Of a DNA stretch of 64,000 bases, positions 36,501 to 48,500 are shown piece after piece (position 1 is the first letter of the stretch; each line of letters starts with the position of its first letter). The position numbers and the translations under genes were made by a program. This DNA is from Capitulum mitella. Taxonomy: Eukaryota > Arthropoda > Thecostraca > Pollicipedomorpha > Pollicipedidae. The stretch covers positions 3,348,001-3,412,000 of the forward strand of contig CP099850.1 in the NCBI GenBank assembly GCA_030062745.1, read 5' to 3'. The notes under the pieces were generated by a model. That model was given only the letters and a program-made list of their open reading frames with translations. It was not told where the DNA came from and did not search any database.

Positions 36501-39500
36501 CCCGCCGGCGTGAGATGTGTCGGGAACTGTTCGGGCGGAGGATCCACGCAGTACGATGACGTCGAGTACGGCCAGCGATGTACTCGGTGTTCTGCAAACA
36601 CACTCCGTCAGCTATTCTGCGATGTTCCTGGTAGTTTTCCTCACGCGATGTGCCGTCTGTTTCTGACAAGGCATGGCTACAGACTAACAGTAAAGGATGC
36701 ACTTCAGTCAGTCAGGCGATGGTTTCAGCGCAGTGCAGCGCGACCGAGGTTGGTCGCTTTCGTGGAAAAGATTTTAATAGCCAGAGCTCTAGCCTGAATA
36801 AAAGTGCAGTGGGTTTCCCTGGCTTTAATTTGTCCATTGCCAACTTTTATCAGGACAATCCATGTTTGCGACTGAACGAAGAATGCGGCATTTTTTTATT
36901 ACTTCCATCTGAATGGTCGCAGGGGCGATGTTTTTCTTGTTCTTACGAATTCGCACGAAAGGCAAAATAAAACTACACGTAATGGGCGTCTGGTGTTGCG
37001 TTGTCTCTGCGACATTCAGTCATTCGTCATCACAAAATCACGACCGACCTTCCCGCAACAGGCAGACAGATGATGAAGTGACGTTGCCGTGACAGGCAGA
37101 CAGATAGATGAGGTGGCCGGTAGTTGTAGTGCCCGCTGATCCTGCTGCTGTGCACTGGCTACGATCCTGCCGACAAGGGTTGGTGACTGGTTTCGAGTAG
37201 TCATGCTGGTCCTAGTCTTGACTAATATTGACCTGATGATCTGATTTCGCTGTTGACCGGTGGCCTTGACCCTACTTTCGAATGATGTCCCTGGTCTTGC
37301 TGTTGACTTGCGGTCCTGGTGTTGCTGAAGACTGGTGGTATTCACCTGATGACGGGTGATTTTGATTTCTCCGTTGATTCTGGCTCTGTTTCTAAACACG
37401 ATCCTTCGTACTGCTGTCGTCTGCTGGTCTCGATGTTCCTGTTGACATGAGGCCTGATCCTGCTGTTGACTGCTGCTCCCGATCCGCTGTCGCCTGGTGC
37501 TCGAGTTCGCCCCGTTGTCACGAGGGGCGGATCATCTCCGCCGGGCCTGGACCGGCGTTAGCCGGTACACCCTCGTCTCCACTCTACCCCGTCTGACGGA
37601 CGGCCGTCCCCTGGCCGGTGACGGCTGTCTGTCAGGCTCCGGTGACGGCTGTCTGTCAGGCTCCGGCCACGGCCGGACCCTACACGGCCGCTGGCCGGCT
37701 GACCGGCCGACTGTTGGACGGCCGGGCGGCGGCCGGCTCGTGCCCCGGCCCCGGCCGGGCTTGACGGGCCCTGACGCGGCAGCGGCCCCGGAGCGCCGCG
37801 GCTGCGGGCAGCGCCGGTCAGCCGTGATCGGCGCTGGCGGCTCGGCAAACAGACGGAGGCGTCTGCGGGCACCTTCAGTCAGGAGATCAGTTGGAGTTGG
37901 ACGCCGCCCATGTTTACGCAAACAATGAGCTGCCGGCGCCGCCGCGGATTCCCAGATGAGAGGCGATCTGAGTGCCGGTCGAGCTGGATTACGCCGCTAG
38001 TCGAGAGACTCCTCCGGCGTGAGCGGACGGGCGCCGGCCGGCCGGCTGTGCCCGGAGAGCGACCGAGACCGAGACCGACACGACCTCGAGTGGACCGAGT
38101 GGCGACAGAGCCGATCCTCCGCGTGCGCGAGCCGGAGACGTGAGCCGAGGCGAGTCCCGGCCGCGGAGCGTGCCCGGCGGGAGCGCGCGTGACCTGAGCG
38201 GTTGACCGTCGAGCGGCTGGGCCGGAGGCGGCCGGCGCGGCCGCGCGGCAGCCATGGACGGGCTCAGTTGGCGGAGCGGCGGCGGCGCCAGCGGCAGCGG
38301 CTCCGAGATGAGCCGCTCGCAGCGCCGGCTGCGCAGCAGCGACTGGGCCGTGCGCCGCTCGCGGCGCGACAGCGGCGACGAGACCAGCATCGAGTGCTCG
38401 CTCACCGAGGACGAGCCCAGCGTCAAGGTGCTGCTCAAGTGCATGGGCTTCCGCGTCGACGAGAGCTGTGAGTGGCACCCGAGGCTGGGGCCGGCCGCCG
38501 GGACAGGGTGGCCGGCCGTCCCCTCTCGCCGTCCTGCTGGGGAGCCCAGCGAGCTTTGTTTCGCTCTTGCGCTCGTCTGCCAGGCAGAGCGTCTGTTTAG
38601 ACCGTCCGGCAATTTCCGGCGTCTGCGCCCAGTTGGCTTCCTTTCCTGGCCATTTATATTCTGGGCGCGGCCGCTGTGGATGCCCTGTGCGGTACAGCTG
38701 CTGCTGTGCTGAATATTGGAATCTGCAGTTATTGCTCGTCTGGGAGGTTTTTGAGCCAGCGGCTCCCGCTCAAGATGGCTCGCTCCCGAAGCATCGGTTA
38801 TCTGGTTCTGCGCCCTTTGGATATTGGCAATATTTTTTGTCTATGAAGTGAAAATGGTGGTGCACAGCCAGAAAATACGACTTCATTGCATCATGGGAAA
38901 ACAAATGAAACAAGAAGCAACACAAAAGCATCAAATCAATTTAAAGCATCTCCAAAGTGTCCGTCAGCACCATTGCTCTTAGCCAAATTGGTGACCAGCC
39001 ATTATTTTGATAGCTCATAGTGGGCTGGCTTGGTTGGGATGTTGTTTTCAAATCCGTTTTAATCACTGTATAGTCTTTCATGCGCATTTATGATAAAATA
39101 TTCTTCTACGGTTCCTGTGTTCTCCTACGGTTCACCCCTGACATAAAAACTGCACCATACGAAAGAGAGCGCCTTCAGTCATTGGTCTTGTCATTATTTC
39201 ATGGGCACTGTTTAACACAACGGTGCGGGCAGGATATGGACCATTTGGACCAATGGGCAAGAAAAATGCGGTTAACTGTTGCGATAGTGTAGGCGTTTTA
39301 GCACATGATACCATTGTGATCGGCAGCGGTTGAGGAATTCGATCGCATCGCTCGGTCGATATTGAGACTTGCTCTGCCGTAAGCTATCATTTCCACGAGA
39401 GGACCAGGGGAAATGCATCGAATGCCAGTAACGATCTCCCTTATGGTGGTCCGTTTTGGAATATCTAAATTGATACTCACGTGCCCTGTAGCTCTGAGTT

Positions 39501-42500
39501 AGCTGAGGTGAGAAATTGAGACAGGTGGGGGTCACCCGTTAATGGGAAATATTTCCGCAGTTACGTGTTCGGCTTTTGGGACCATGTGTTTACTCGTATG
39601 TCGACCGACCGCTCTGTTGGTGTTTGGCGGTGGGATATGTGCTGAGTCACTCAACAGGATTGTGTAATTCAACCGGTATAGCTCGGGCTGTGATATGACA
39701 GCATTAATTCTGCTGGAAAAAAATCTAGTCGCAATGTATTGTAACTGAACTTTAAGCATTACTGGCCAGAGAATCAGCTCTGTTTGTTGTTGGTGCATCA
39801 GCACTATCCTTCAAATCGGAGCTTGATCTTGGATGGTCGCCAACCACTATACAGTTCGGGCCAAGCTGAAACACATCCACTGCTGGCTTTCCCTGGTGGA
39901 GCAACGGCCCGTTGCTGGACACACGTGGTTCTTTCGGTTCTCTCAAGTCCTGCCTTAGCTATGAGCCAGACATCCCGATTTCACCAGACGCGTGACTGAT
40001 ATGATGGTTCTTGGTAGTCTCACGTGCTTTAGTGATAATGGCACTGGCGTGAGTGAGCTGCTCGTCTTGAAGTCACTGTCATTGGCTGCTGCAATCGTCC
40101 GCCCACCAAATCCCTGGATGTATTTAGAGGGTCACTCCTGGTCACCTGATTGTACGTCGCGTAGAGTCAAAGGCATGTTTAACACTTAAAACGTGTTTTG
40201 AACCGAGGTAACCAAGTTTTGCCATGTAAAGTAAATTCCTAAAGTACCTTATCTCTCAGAATTTATCATGGCGGAGTTTCGAAGAGATGTGCGATTTTTC
40301 CCTGTGCCCTAGTCATCCATGTCCAATCCCAAGCTGTTGCGTGACGTCACGAGCGGGCGTAGGCGTAGGAAGGTTAGCAGGAGGCCCGTGCCATTCCGCA
40401 TCAGTGAGTGACGTTAGAATGTATTTTCCTTTTTTATTGCTTACCTTTACTGATGCCCCTAGTTCTGTTGTAAAAGAGAATACTAAACACGCGATTAACG
40501 ACATCTTCAGGACAAATGGGACCTGTATCGGAAAGGTCGACCAAAGTGAAAACATGTTGGCTTTTCCCGATATTCCTTTGGCCTCAAATTGCATACGCCG
40601 TCTACCTCAGCGCCGCGGGCCATTTGGTGACGTGATCGCAGGGACGTTGCCAGACGCTGGATTGGGAAAGTGATTCGGCTGGCAGCGGCTCTGGTCTCAT
40701 GGGCGTGCTCCTGCGCTGCGTCCGGCCCGGCCTGCTGGTGTGACGTGACGGCGGGGGTCCGGCGGGTACGGCTTTAGTCTGCGTGACCATGAGCGGGCCC
40801 TGCTCGTGCGGCCCTGCTGGCGTGGTTGTCGCCCGGGTCCAGTTCGGGACCGCAGGCTCCGGTTTGGTCGGGACTTTCGCCGGAGGGGGGGGGAGGGGGC
40901 TCCTGCTGCGGTGGCCATGTGGCGGGGTATCCGTTCGTCATCTGTGGTCTTGTGCTGGGGTAGGTGCGGTTTTTTGTGTTCCTTTACTGGCGTCAGTCCG
41001 GCCGTTATAATCCTGTGCTGAGGTCGGTCCGGCCGGTATGGTCCCGTGCTGAGGCCGGTCCGACCTCTGTGGTCCTGTGCTGAGGTCGGTCCGACCTCTG
41101 TGGTCCTGTGCTGAGGTCGGTCCGGCCGGTGTGGTCCTGTGCTGTGGTCGGTCCGGCCTTTGCGGTCCTGTGCTGAGGTCAGTCCGGCCTTTGCGGTCCT
41201 GTGCTGAGGTCGGTCCGACCTCTGTGGTCCTGTGCTGAGGTCGGTCTGGCCGGTGTGGTCCTGTGCTGAGGTCGGTCTGGCCGGTGTGGTCTTCTGCTGA
41301 GGTCGGTCCGCGTGACCGTACGCGGTGTTTGGCGACGGTGACAGCCGCCGGCCGCCGCCGCCGCCGCCGGGCATATTTTTATCCAGATGAGGTTTGTTTA
41401 TGCCGGGGCAGTGACGGGCCGGGACACCGTTGACCGGCGACCGGGCCCTGTAACCGGCCAAAGAGCAACCGCCCCGCCGGCGCTGCCAACTCCCACCGGA
41501 AGCTGGCCGCCCGGCTGCCAGCCGGCGCGTCCCCGGTCATTCCCGGGGCAGAGCCTGACCCGGGACGAGCCAGAACTCCGACCCAGAACCCTGACCTGGA
41601 CCGAGCCAGAACCCCGGGCCGAAACCCTGACCCGGGCCGAACCAGCACACTGGCCCAGAACCCTGACTCGAGCTCAGCAAGAACACTGGCCCAAAACCCT
41701 GACCCGGGCCCAGCCAGAGCACTGGATCAGAACCGAGACCTGAGTTAACCCAGAACTCCAGCCGAAAACCGTAACCCGGAGATGGGTCACCGAGCTGCTT
41801 ACCATTCCCCGGGCCGCATTTCTGAGATTCAGAGCTGACCAGGGGTGTAGTCAGGATTTCGCCTATATAAGGGAGTAAGACAAACCCAGTCTTCTCTAAA
41901 TACCGAAAACGTCTCGGGTTCCGGCCACTTGATTTTCGAGTCCCGCGAATTTTTGCTCATTTTCATTTTGGGCGTGTCGAAGGCGTAATTTTGGCCCTAA
42001 GGGGATCATGGCCCTTGCTCCCCTCTTGGCTACGCCCCTAGGGTTGACCGAGGGCTAATCCATCATTCTGACTCAGCACTGGGTTGGCGGAGCGGAGTGA
42101 CACGTGCCCCGAGTCACGTGACGATGATTCTAACACGAGACGAAGCTAGGTCGTTGAGACGTCCGCTGCCGTGTGTTCGGTCGCGTGGCCGAAACTGGAG
42201 CCGAACTACAGGACTGGACCATTGAGGTGCCCGCTTTGTATCAAACCATGCCATTCTACTTTGATATGACCGGACCAGGGTTGGAAAGATGTTTTTTTTT
42301 TGTTGTTGTTGGAGAGCACCAGAAAATATGTGCTTCTAAAACATTTCATACTCCAAAAGTTTGGTCTTGTGCCTCCATTAAAAAGCTGCATCGTAACCAT
42401 GTCAGCAAATTCCTAACTCTGCAAACAAATGACTCTGTCTCCATTCAGTAAGAAGCAGGTGCGATGGCATAACCTTACATCAACAACGCCAACTTAAGGT

Positions 42501-45500
42501 AGCATTATTCTTTACAAAATGTTGTGCATCATAACAAAAAGTATACTCCGACACCAAAAACAAAAACCAAATTTCCAACGCTGGACCGGACACCTCACCG
42601 TACAGGCGTTAGATTATTCGCCTCATTAAGCGGAATACCATTGAAGGGAACTGTATCTGAAGCACGTTGGTTAAAAAGGATGTAAGACTGACTCTCGTTT
42701 CGAATCAAGAGGTCGTAAAATCTGTTTCCAGTGAACGCATGAAAGGTACTTTTACCCAACGGCTTAGCCCGTATTAAAAACATATTTCTCAGGAAGGGAA
42801 ACCTCTTTTCTTAATGTTGGTAAGGGTCAGGCTTTCAATGAACAATCGTTGATTGGTTTCGCCCCAGTGTAGTGTCACGTGGCTGTGTGAACGGATGTAT
42901 CGTCACACACCAGAGAGTTGTGGTGCATACAGCCGATGCCGCCGTCCCTCTGTGGTCCTTATCTCCAGTTTTGCTCCGGTCCGTAGTGCTGCGTGTGTTC
43001 ATCTCCTGGCCTGACAATAAGCCAAGAAGCTTTGCTTATTGTCTGCGACCAGCTCAAACATCAGCCCGTGTTGTCCGTGCCCTGGTCCGTGTGCCCTCCT
43101 GTTCTGTCGCTGACATCGGACCGCCGTGTCACGTGGCGAGCGTCTGCCGTGCAGTGCCGCTGGGCCGTCGTTTTACCTGGTGAGCGTCTGTAGGCCGTGC
43201 AGTGCCGCTGGGCCGTCGTACGTGGTGAGCGTCTGCCGGCCCTGCGGCAGCGCTGAGCCGGTGCTGTTCGCGGCGCTCGCCCGCCGCCGGCGCCGTGCCG
43301 CTGACGCCCGTCCTCCCCGGCGACAGTGACCGAGGAGGAGCGCAGGGAGCGGCGCTCCATGCACCTGCCGCACTTCGTCATCCGGCTGAAGGACACCGAG
43401 ATCCTGGAGAAGGCGTCCGTCGTGTTCATGGTGAAGGCTGAGGGCCAGCCGGAGCCGACGATCGAGTTGTGAGTTGGCGCCGTGCCGACCGGCGGCGTCT
43501 CTGACCGTCCGCCCCGCGACCTTCGGGGGCGGCGGGCCGTCGCGCTGGACGGTGGCGCGCGCAGTGTTCCGCGGTGCTCCGTGTTCCGCGGCGTTCTGGC
43601 GATGTTGGAGTACCCGCAATGTTGGCTCTTTTTCAGAGGGACTTAATGTTGTGCTCCCTCCAGTTGGCCTTTAATTTGGAAAAAGGCCGCACAGGAATGT
43701 TATGCAGAGCATCCGAACGTCGATTTGATGGCTGACCGTAGTCAGCTGTATCCGAAGTATATCGCACGTACCCTTGTAACTCTGTTCTGTTCTGTCCTGT
43801 TTTAAGGACGGTGATCCTCTGCCTCAGTTTGCGTCTGATCCTGGTGCTGACCCCGTGTCTGTGTCTGTCCAGTTTCAAGGACGGCCAGCCGCTGGTGCAG
43901 GACGAGCGTGTCTCTCTGACGCGAGACACCAGCGGCGCTTACGAGCTTCAGATCCACCGCGTCGCCCGGTCGGACGCCGGCCTCTACAAGTGCGTGGCGT
44001 CCAACAGCTCCGGCCAGGAGGAGTGCCAGGGCCAGATCACGGTCACAGGTCAGTGGTGACGGTCACATTCAGGCCAGACCACGGTCACGGGCCAGTGGCC
44101 GCGCCGTGACGGAGCCGGACGGGCGGTGCTCGGCACTGCGTAACACCACCTGGACCCGGGGTCCCACCTGTTTTCCATGTGCTGTTGCTGCTGCTGGACC
44201 GCCTTGAAGTGTTCGCCTAATTCACGTTTTGTTATCCTCTGTGTCGCTTGTCGTTTATCATTTTTTTAGTAAAGCTTTCCCGGTGACAACGGTCTGTATT
44301 TCTGTATTAAGAGTTACCACCGTGGTGTTGCGTAGATGTCCTCGCGACAACTTCGGACTTAAGGGCGCGGCGCCTGTGTACAGTAATGCAATCTCGCCGG
44401 TGACTAACACGTGGTCGGCACCGTCTAACAATTGGTCGACCTGGTATGTACCGTCTAACACGGGATCGGCCCCCGGTGTGAGCCGTCTAACACGTGCCCG
44501 GCCCCGGTGTGAGCCGCCTGGGCCGCGTGACGCCGTCACCGAAAGCTGCTCTCGGGTTCAGACCCGGACTCGGCCGACGGCGGGCTGCAGGCCGGGGACA
44601 GGGCGCCGGCGGCCGGCCGCGGCCTCAGGGGTCGCCAGGACCAGACGGACGGCGCCCGCCGGCCCGGAGGTACCTCCGTCGCACGTGTTCCACTCACTCC
44701 CCAGCTCGGTTCTTCCTAGTGCTGCCACCTGCCGGGGCGTGCTCTGTCGGAGGTTTGCCGGCGTGGTGCGGCGGCCAGGTGCGCCTGTGCGACTTCGGAA
44801 CGGCTTGCCGTAGGCTTCTAGTTGCAGACGCCCGCGTTCTCTTGGGTTTGCCGAAGTCCGTTTGCTTTTGCGACGAAGGAAAACACGTGTGTTTCGTCAG
44901 CGCCCGGCGGGGCGCTGCCAGTTTGGGTTCAGCCCGCGGGATTTGGACGGAATTTCGACGCAGTACGGCCCGGTGCCCCGTCATCAGGAGGCCCCTCACC
45001 GCCCCCGAGTCTGAGAACTCGGCGGGGCTGTTGACCGTGGCGCGGCCCGCGGCCGGCGGGCAGTCAACTGGCCTCCAGTGCCGATAAACAGCCGGACCGC
45101 GTCTCTGGCACCACCGGCCCAGGCAGCACTGACTGACGCATTGCATTTGTATTTTTATTAAAGAGAACGCTTCGCTGAAAAGTTCCCGTTGGCTTGATAG
45201 GCACAAAGTCTCAATTGCTCCCAGTTACCAAGCAATGTGTTTGTCTGTATGCGAAAGAGGAAGTGCGTCCTCCGTTTTGCTTCGTTAGCTGCTTTTGTGC
45301 ACTCTTTTTCCGCGTGGCTTTCGGTGCAGTAGCTGTCTGTTCCGTAGATCCACAAATGACCTTACTCAACGGGCAAGATGTTTTCAGCACCATCGAACTC
45401 TCAGCCCCTCGCTGTTGTTCTCAGGGTCTGCGGCAGCACTGTGCACTGCTTCCAGTACTTCCAGCCTATTAGCGTGGCTCGGAGATACGTAGAACCACGC

Positions 45501-48500
45501 TGTTGCTTTGTGCGCTTGTTTGGTCCTTGGCTTGCTCGTTCCGCTGTGAACGGCGTCCCCGTGTCCAGAAGGCTGTCGTTAGGTAGGAGAAAGTGGCCGT
45601 GTTGGGGTGTAACCAAAGGAGAGCGAAGAGAAAAGGAAAGTTAGGGCAACGTGAAGTGAATGGGATAGGAAAACTGAGGTGCGATGAGAACCTTAGTGAG
45701 CAGAATGAGCTGAGCAAGGATTAACAGGGCGAACGTGAACCGAGTGAATGGTATGGTCAAGGGCGAAGGGATCTGGTGCTGGAAAGTTCCTCCGCCTGGC
45801 TGTTTGGTCTCGTAGTGCTGTTGGGTGAACTTGACACGAAGTCTTGTAAACAGCATCGCCACCTGTGGAGCAAGCAGCCACTTGCGCGGTTTTCATTGCA
45901 ATTTAAGACGAATTTAAACCCGAAATATATATAATGGAAGGCTGAATTAAACTTAGGTTCCAGGTAACGGACTTCCCAGGCTGTAGAAATTACTGCCACA
46001 TCAGACGTATCACTTTTGTATTTTTCAGATACAATCCTGCCTTGCATGTGTGATGATTTCAGGCAACCTACAACCGTTCAGGTTCGCTGTGTTTTAAGCG
46101 CTCTGCCTGGCGCCGACTCGTCAGTGTTTCTGTCCCCCGCCGTCCGGTGCCGGCGGCGCGCTCCGCCCCGGCTGACCCGTCGCCGCCGCGCTCCTCCAGA
46201 CGACGACACGGCCGTGTTCAGCCTGCTGAACAAGCAGCGGGAGATCCAGGACGCCGAGAACACCAACTTCACCTGGTTCAAGGATGGCGAGGAGTTCGAC
46301 CCTGCGGAGCGCTTCAAGGTCCTCTTCAAGGTCAGTGTTGGGCGCCGGACGTCGGCCTCGGGTGGAGAGGTGCCGCGTTTCTGCTGGGAAAGCATCCTCC
46401 GCGTGAACGTCTGGTCGTTTTGAGAGTCTGAAAGTTGTCTTCCGGTGGAATGTGAATGAGTAGCTAGGCTAGTAAATCACACTGCACCTCCATGCTGTGA
46501 CTCCAGATGACGGGTCGCGTGAGTTTAGATTTGTGGTGACTGTGGAGCATTTGGTTTCGTATCATGAGGGTGCAAGGCAGATACTTGAGAATCTAGCTCG
46601 CATTCCCGATTAATTCAAACACACGTGACCACCTTTCATGCTGCCCGTCCATTGTCCCACAGCAGGAGTATGGACGGACGGTGGTTCTGCGTGCCTAGCC
46701 GGTCCGTGTTTTGACAGCAGTCCGGCAGCGCTGACGCTCTCGATGTGTGGCCCGGCCTCGCCTGAGGCCGCCTCGGGAGGAAGCGGTGCGCTGTGCCATC
46801 TGACGGTCCCGGCCGCTGGCTCCGCAGGACGAGGAGGACACGCTGGCGCTGGTGTTCCAGCACGTGTCGCCGGACGACGCCGGCATGTACACCTGCGTGG
46901 CGGCCACGGAGAGCGGACGCATTTCGTGCTCGGCTGAGCTCACCGTCCAAGGTCAGGGTTGAACGCAGAACTGAGACTTTTCGCTCTCTGTCGACCCAAG
47001 ATTTACGTTGCCTGACAAATTCGACCTCCCGCGCCGTCCGTTGGAATTTACCCAGTGAGGCGTCCCTTGACTGTCGTTAATCGGTTGGACCGTTGTTCCT
47101 CCCCAATGTCGGCAGTCCAGCTGGCTGCGGGCCGGACCGCTCGTGGGAACGTCTCGTTGGGAGGGATGTAGCGATTCCAGCGTCTGTGGCGTGTATGTTG
47201 TTCCGTCAATCTTAAGTGTCTTGCGGCACAGCCTACCCGGACAGTTTTCCAGCTGCCCGAAACTACGGCCTTGTCACCACATTCTGAGTGACGTCAGAAC
47301 TCGTTCATCGGACCTGATCTGACCTGTCCTGACCCGACCTGACTAACCTGCAGGAGCCGTGAAGCAGCTGCCGATGGAGCCGGAGGCGCCCAGCGTGCTG
47401 GAGGGCCTGCAGAACACGGAGGTCAGCGCAGGCGGCTCCGCCATGCTCGAGTGCAAGATCAGAGGATACCCGGCCGTTAACGTCGCGTGGTGAGTGTGAG
47501 AACCAGTGAGGGGTTAGCAGGGGCGTAGACAGAGTTTTCCCCGCACTCTCTCTCGGATGGGTGTTATCTGTACGATCAGTGTCTTTGCCAATGCAGGCTC
47601 CTGAAAAAGACATTAAAAATATACATCCTTTTTAAAAGTTCCCTTTGGAGGCTTCTTCCATTTAGAAGGGCATTTCATAGAAAATGACTGCTTTGATAAT
47701 ATTCCATATGGAAAATGCAGGACCAAGGTAGATTAACCCCAATAACTGGTCCGATTCACTTACACTGCCTCGTCTACGTTTCTCAGGATCAGGATCCTCT
47801 GTCATCATTTGGTAAACAGCAAGGCAGCAGTGACAGAGCAAGGGATATCGGCAGGTCCCTAGAGTTACGGGGAGCAAAATTTGTACTGAGACCGGCAGCC
47901 AACCTCGTGGAACGCGCGTCGCCGCCTCCACGGGGACCAGGGCGCCACGATCAAAGCGCCGTGTCCAGGTGATGGCGGCGGGCGCGGCGAACCTCAGATT
48001 CACCCTCCACCACCGCCGCCCGCAGGACCCTGAACGGCGAGGAGATTAAGTCGGGCGGCCGGTTCCGGATCCTGTACGAGGACAACGAGACGATGGCGCT
48101 CATCATCAAGAACGTGACGGACGCCGACGCCGGCAAGGTGTCCGTCGTCGCCAGGAACGACCTGGGCGCCTGCATGTCCGAGGCCGAGCTCATCATCAAG
48201 GGTAAGCTGCTGTTTAAACGCCGTAGGCGGGACGCTTGATTATCTGCGTGTGGGCTTTTTAAAGCACCTCGCTGACCGTAATTAGAGCTGGCGGATTAGA
48301 GCTTATTCTTAGCCAGGGTTCTTCAATTATTTTCATGTGTGATGCTGACAAGACTGATTTTTCTTAAAGAAGAGATCGGGCCGTTGTTGTACCCGGGTTC
48401 TGTCGTCATCGACGCATGCGCTGGGAAAAAAGAACCTCTTTAATTTCACATTTTGTGTGGCACGATTACCGCAATTTTCATCGTCGGTTCCGGGCGATGG

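Larger units (their letters stand above)
35539..43326 (+). other. Unc-89: 7.8-kb intron holding an alternative first exon, MITEs and minisatellites
   Basis: In order: mixed sequence with C-runs at 36361 and 36486, a Thr/CTG-type minisatellite (37150-37500), a CpG-rich block (37540-38250) leading into the exon at 38254-38467, about 2.4 kb with nothing recognised (38470-40900), two minisatellites (41011-41310, 41560-41745), two MITEs (41840, 42276), and a 50-bp triplicate just before exon 13. Confidence 0.7.

Noticed and set aside
40697..41461. 254-codon minus-strand frame with regular S-T-G-P-x-R-x-D-R-P-Q-H repeats
   Set aside because: It is the 31-bp minisatellite read in one frame. The copies drift like non-coding DNA and there is no conserved domain.
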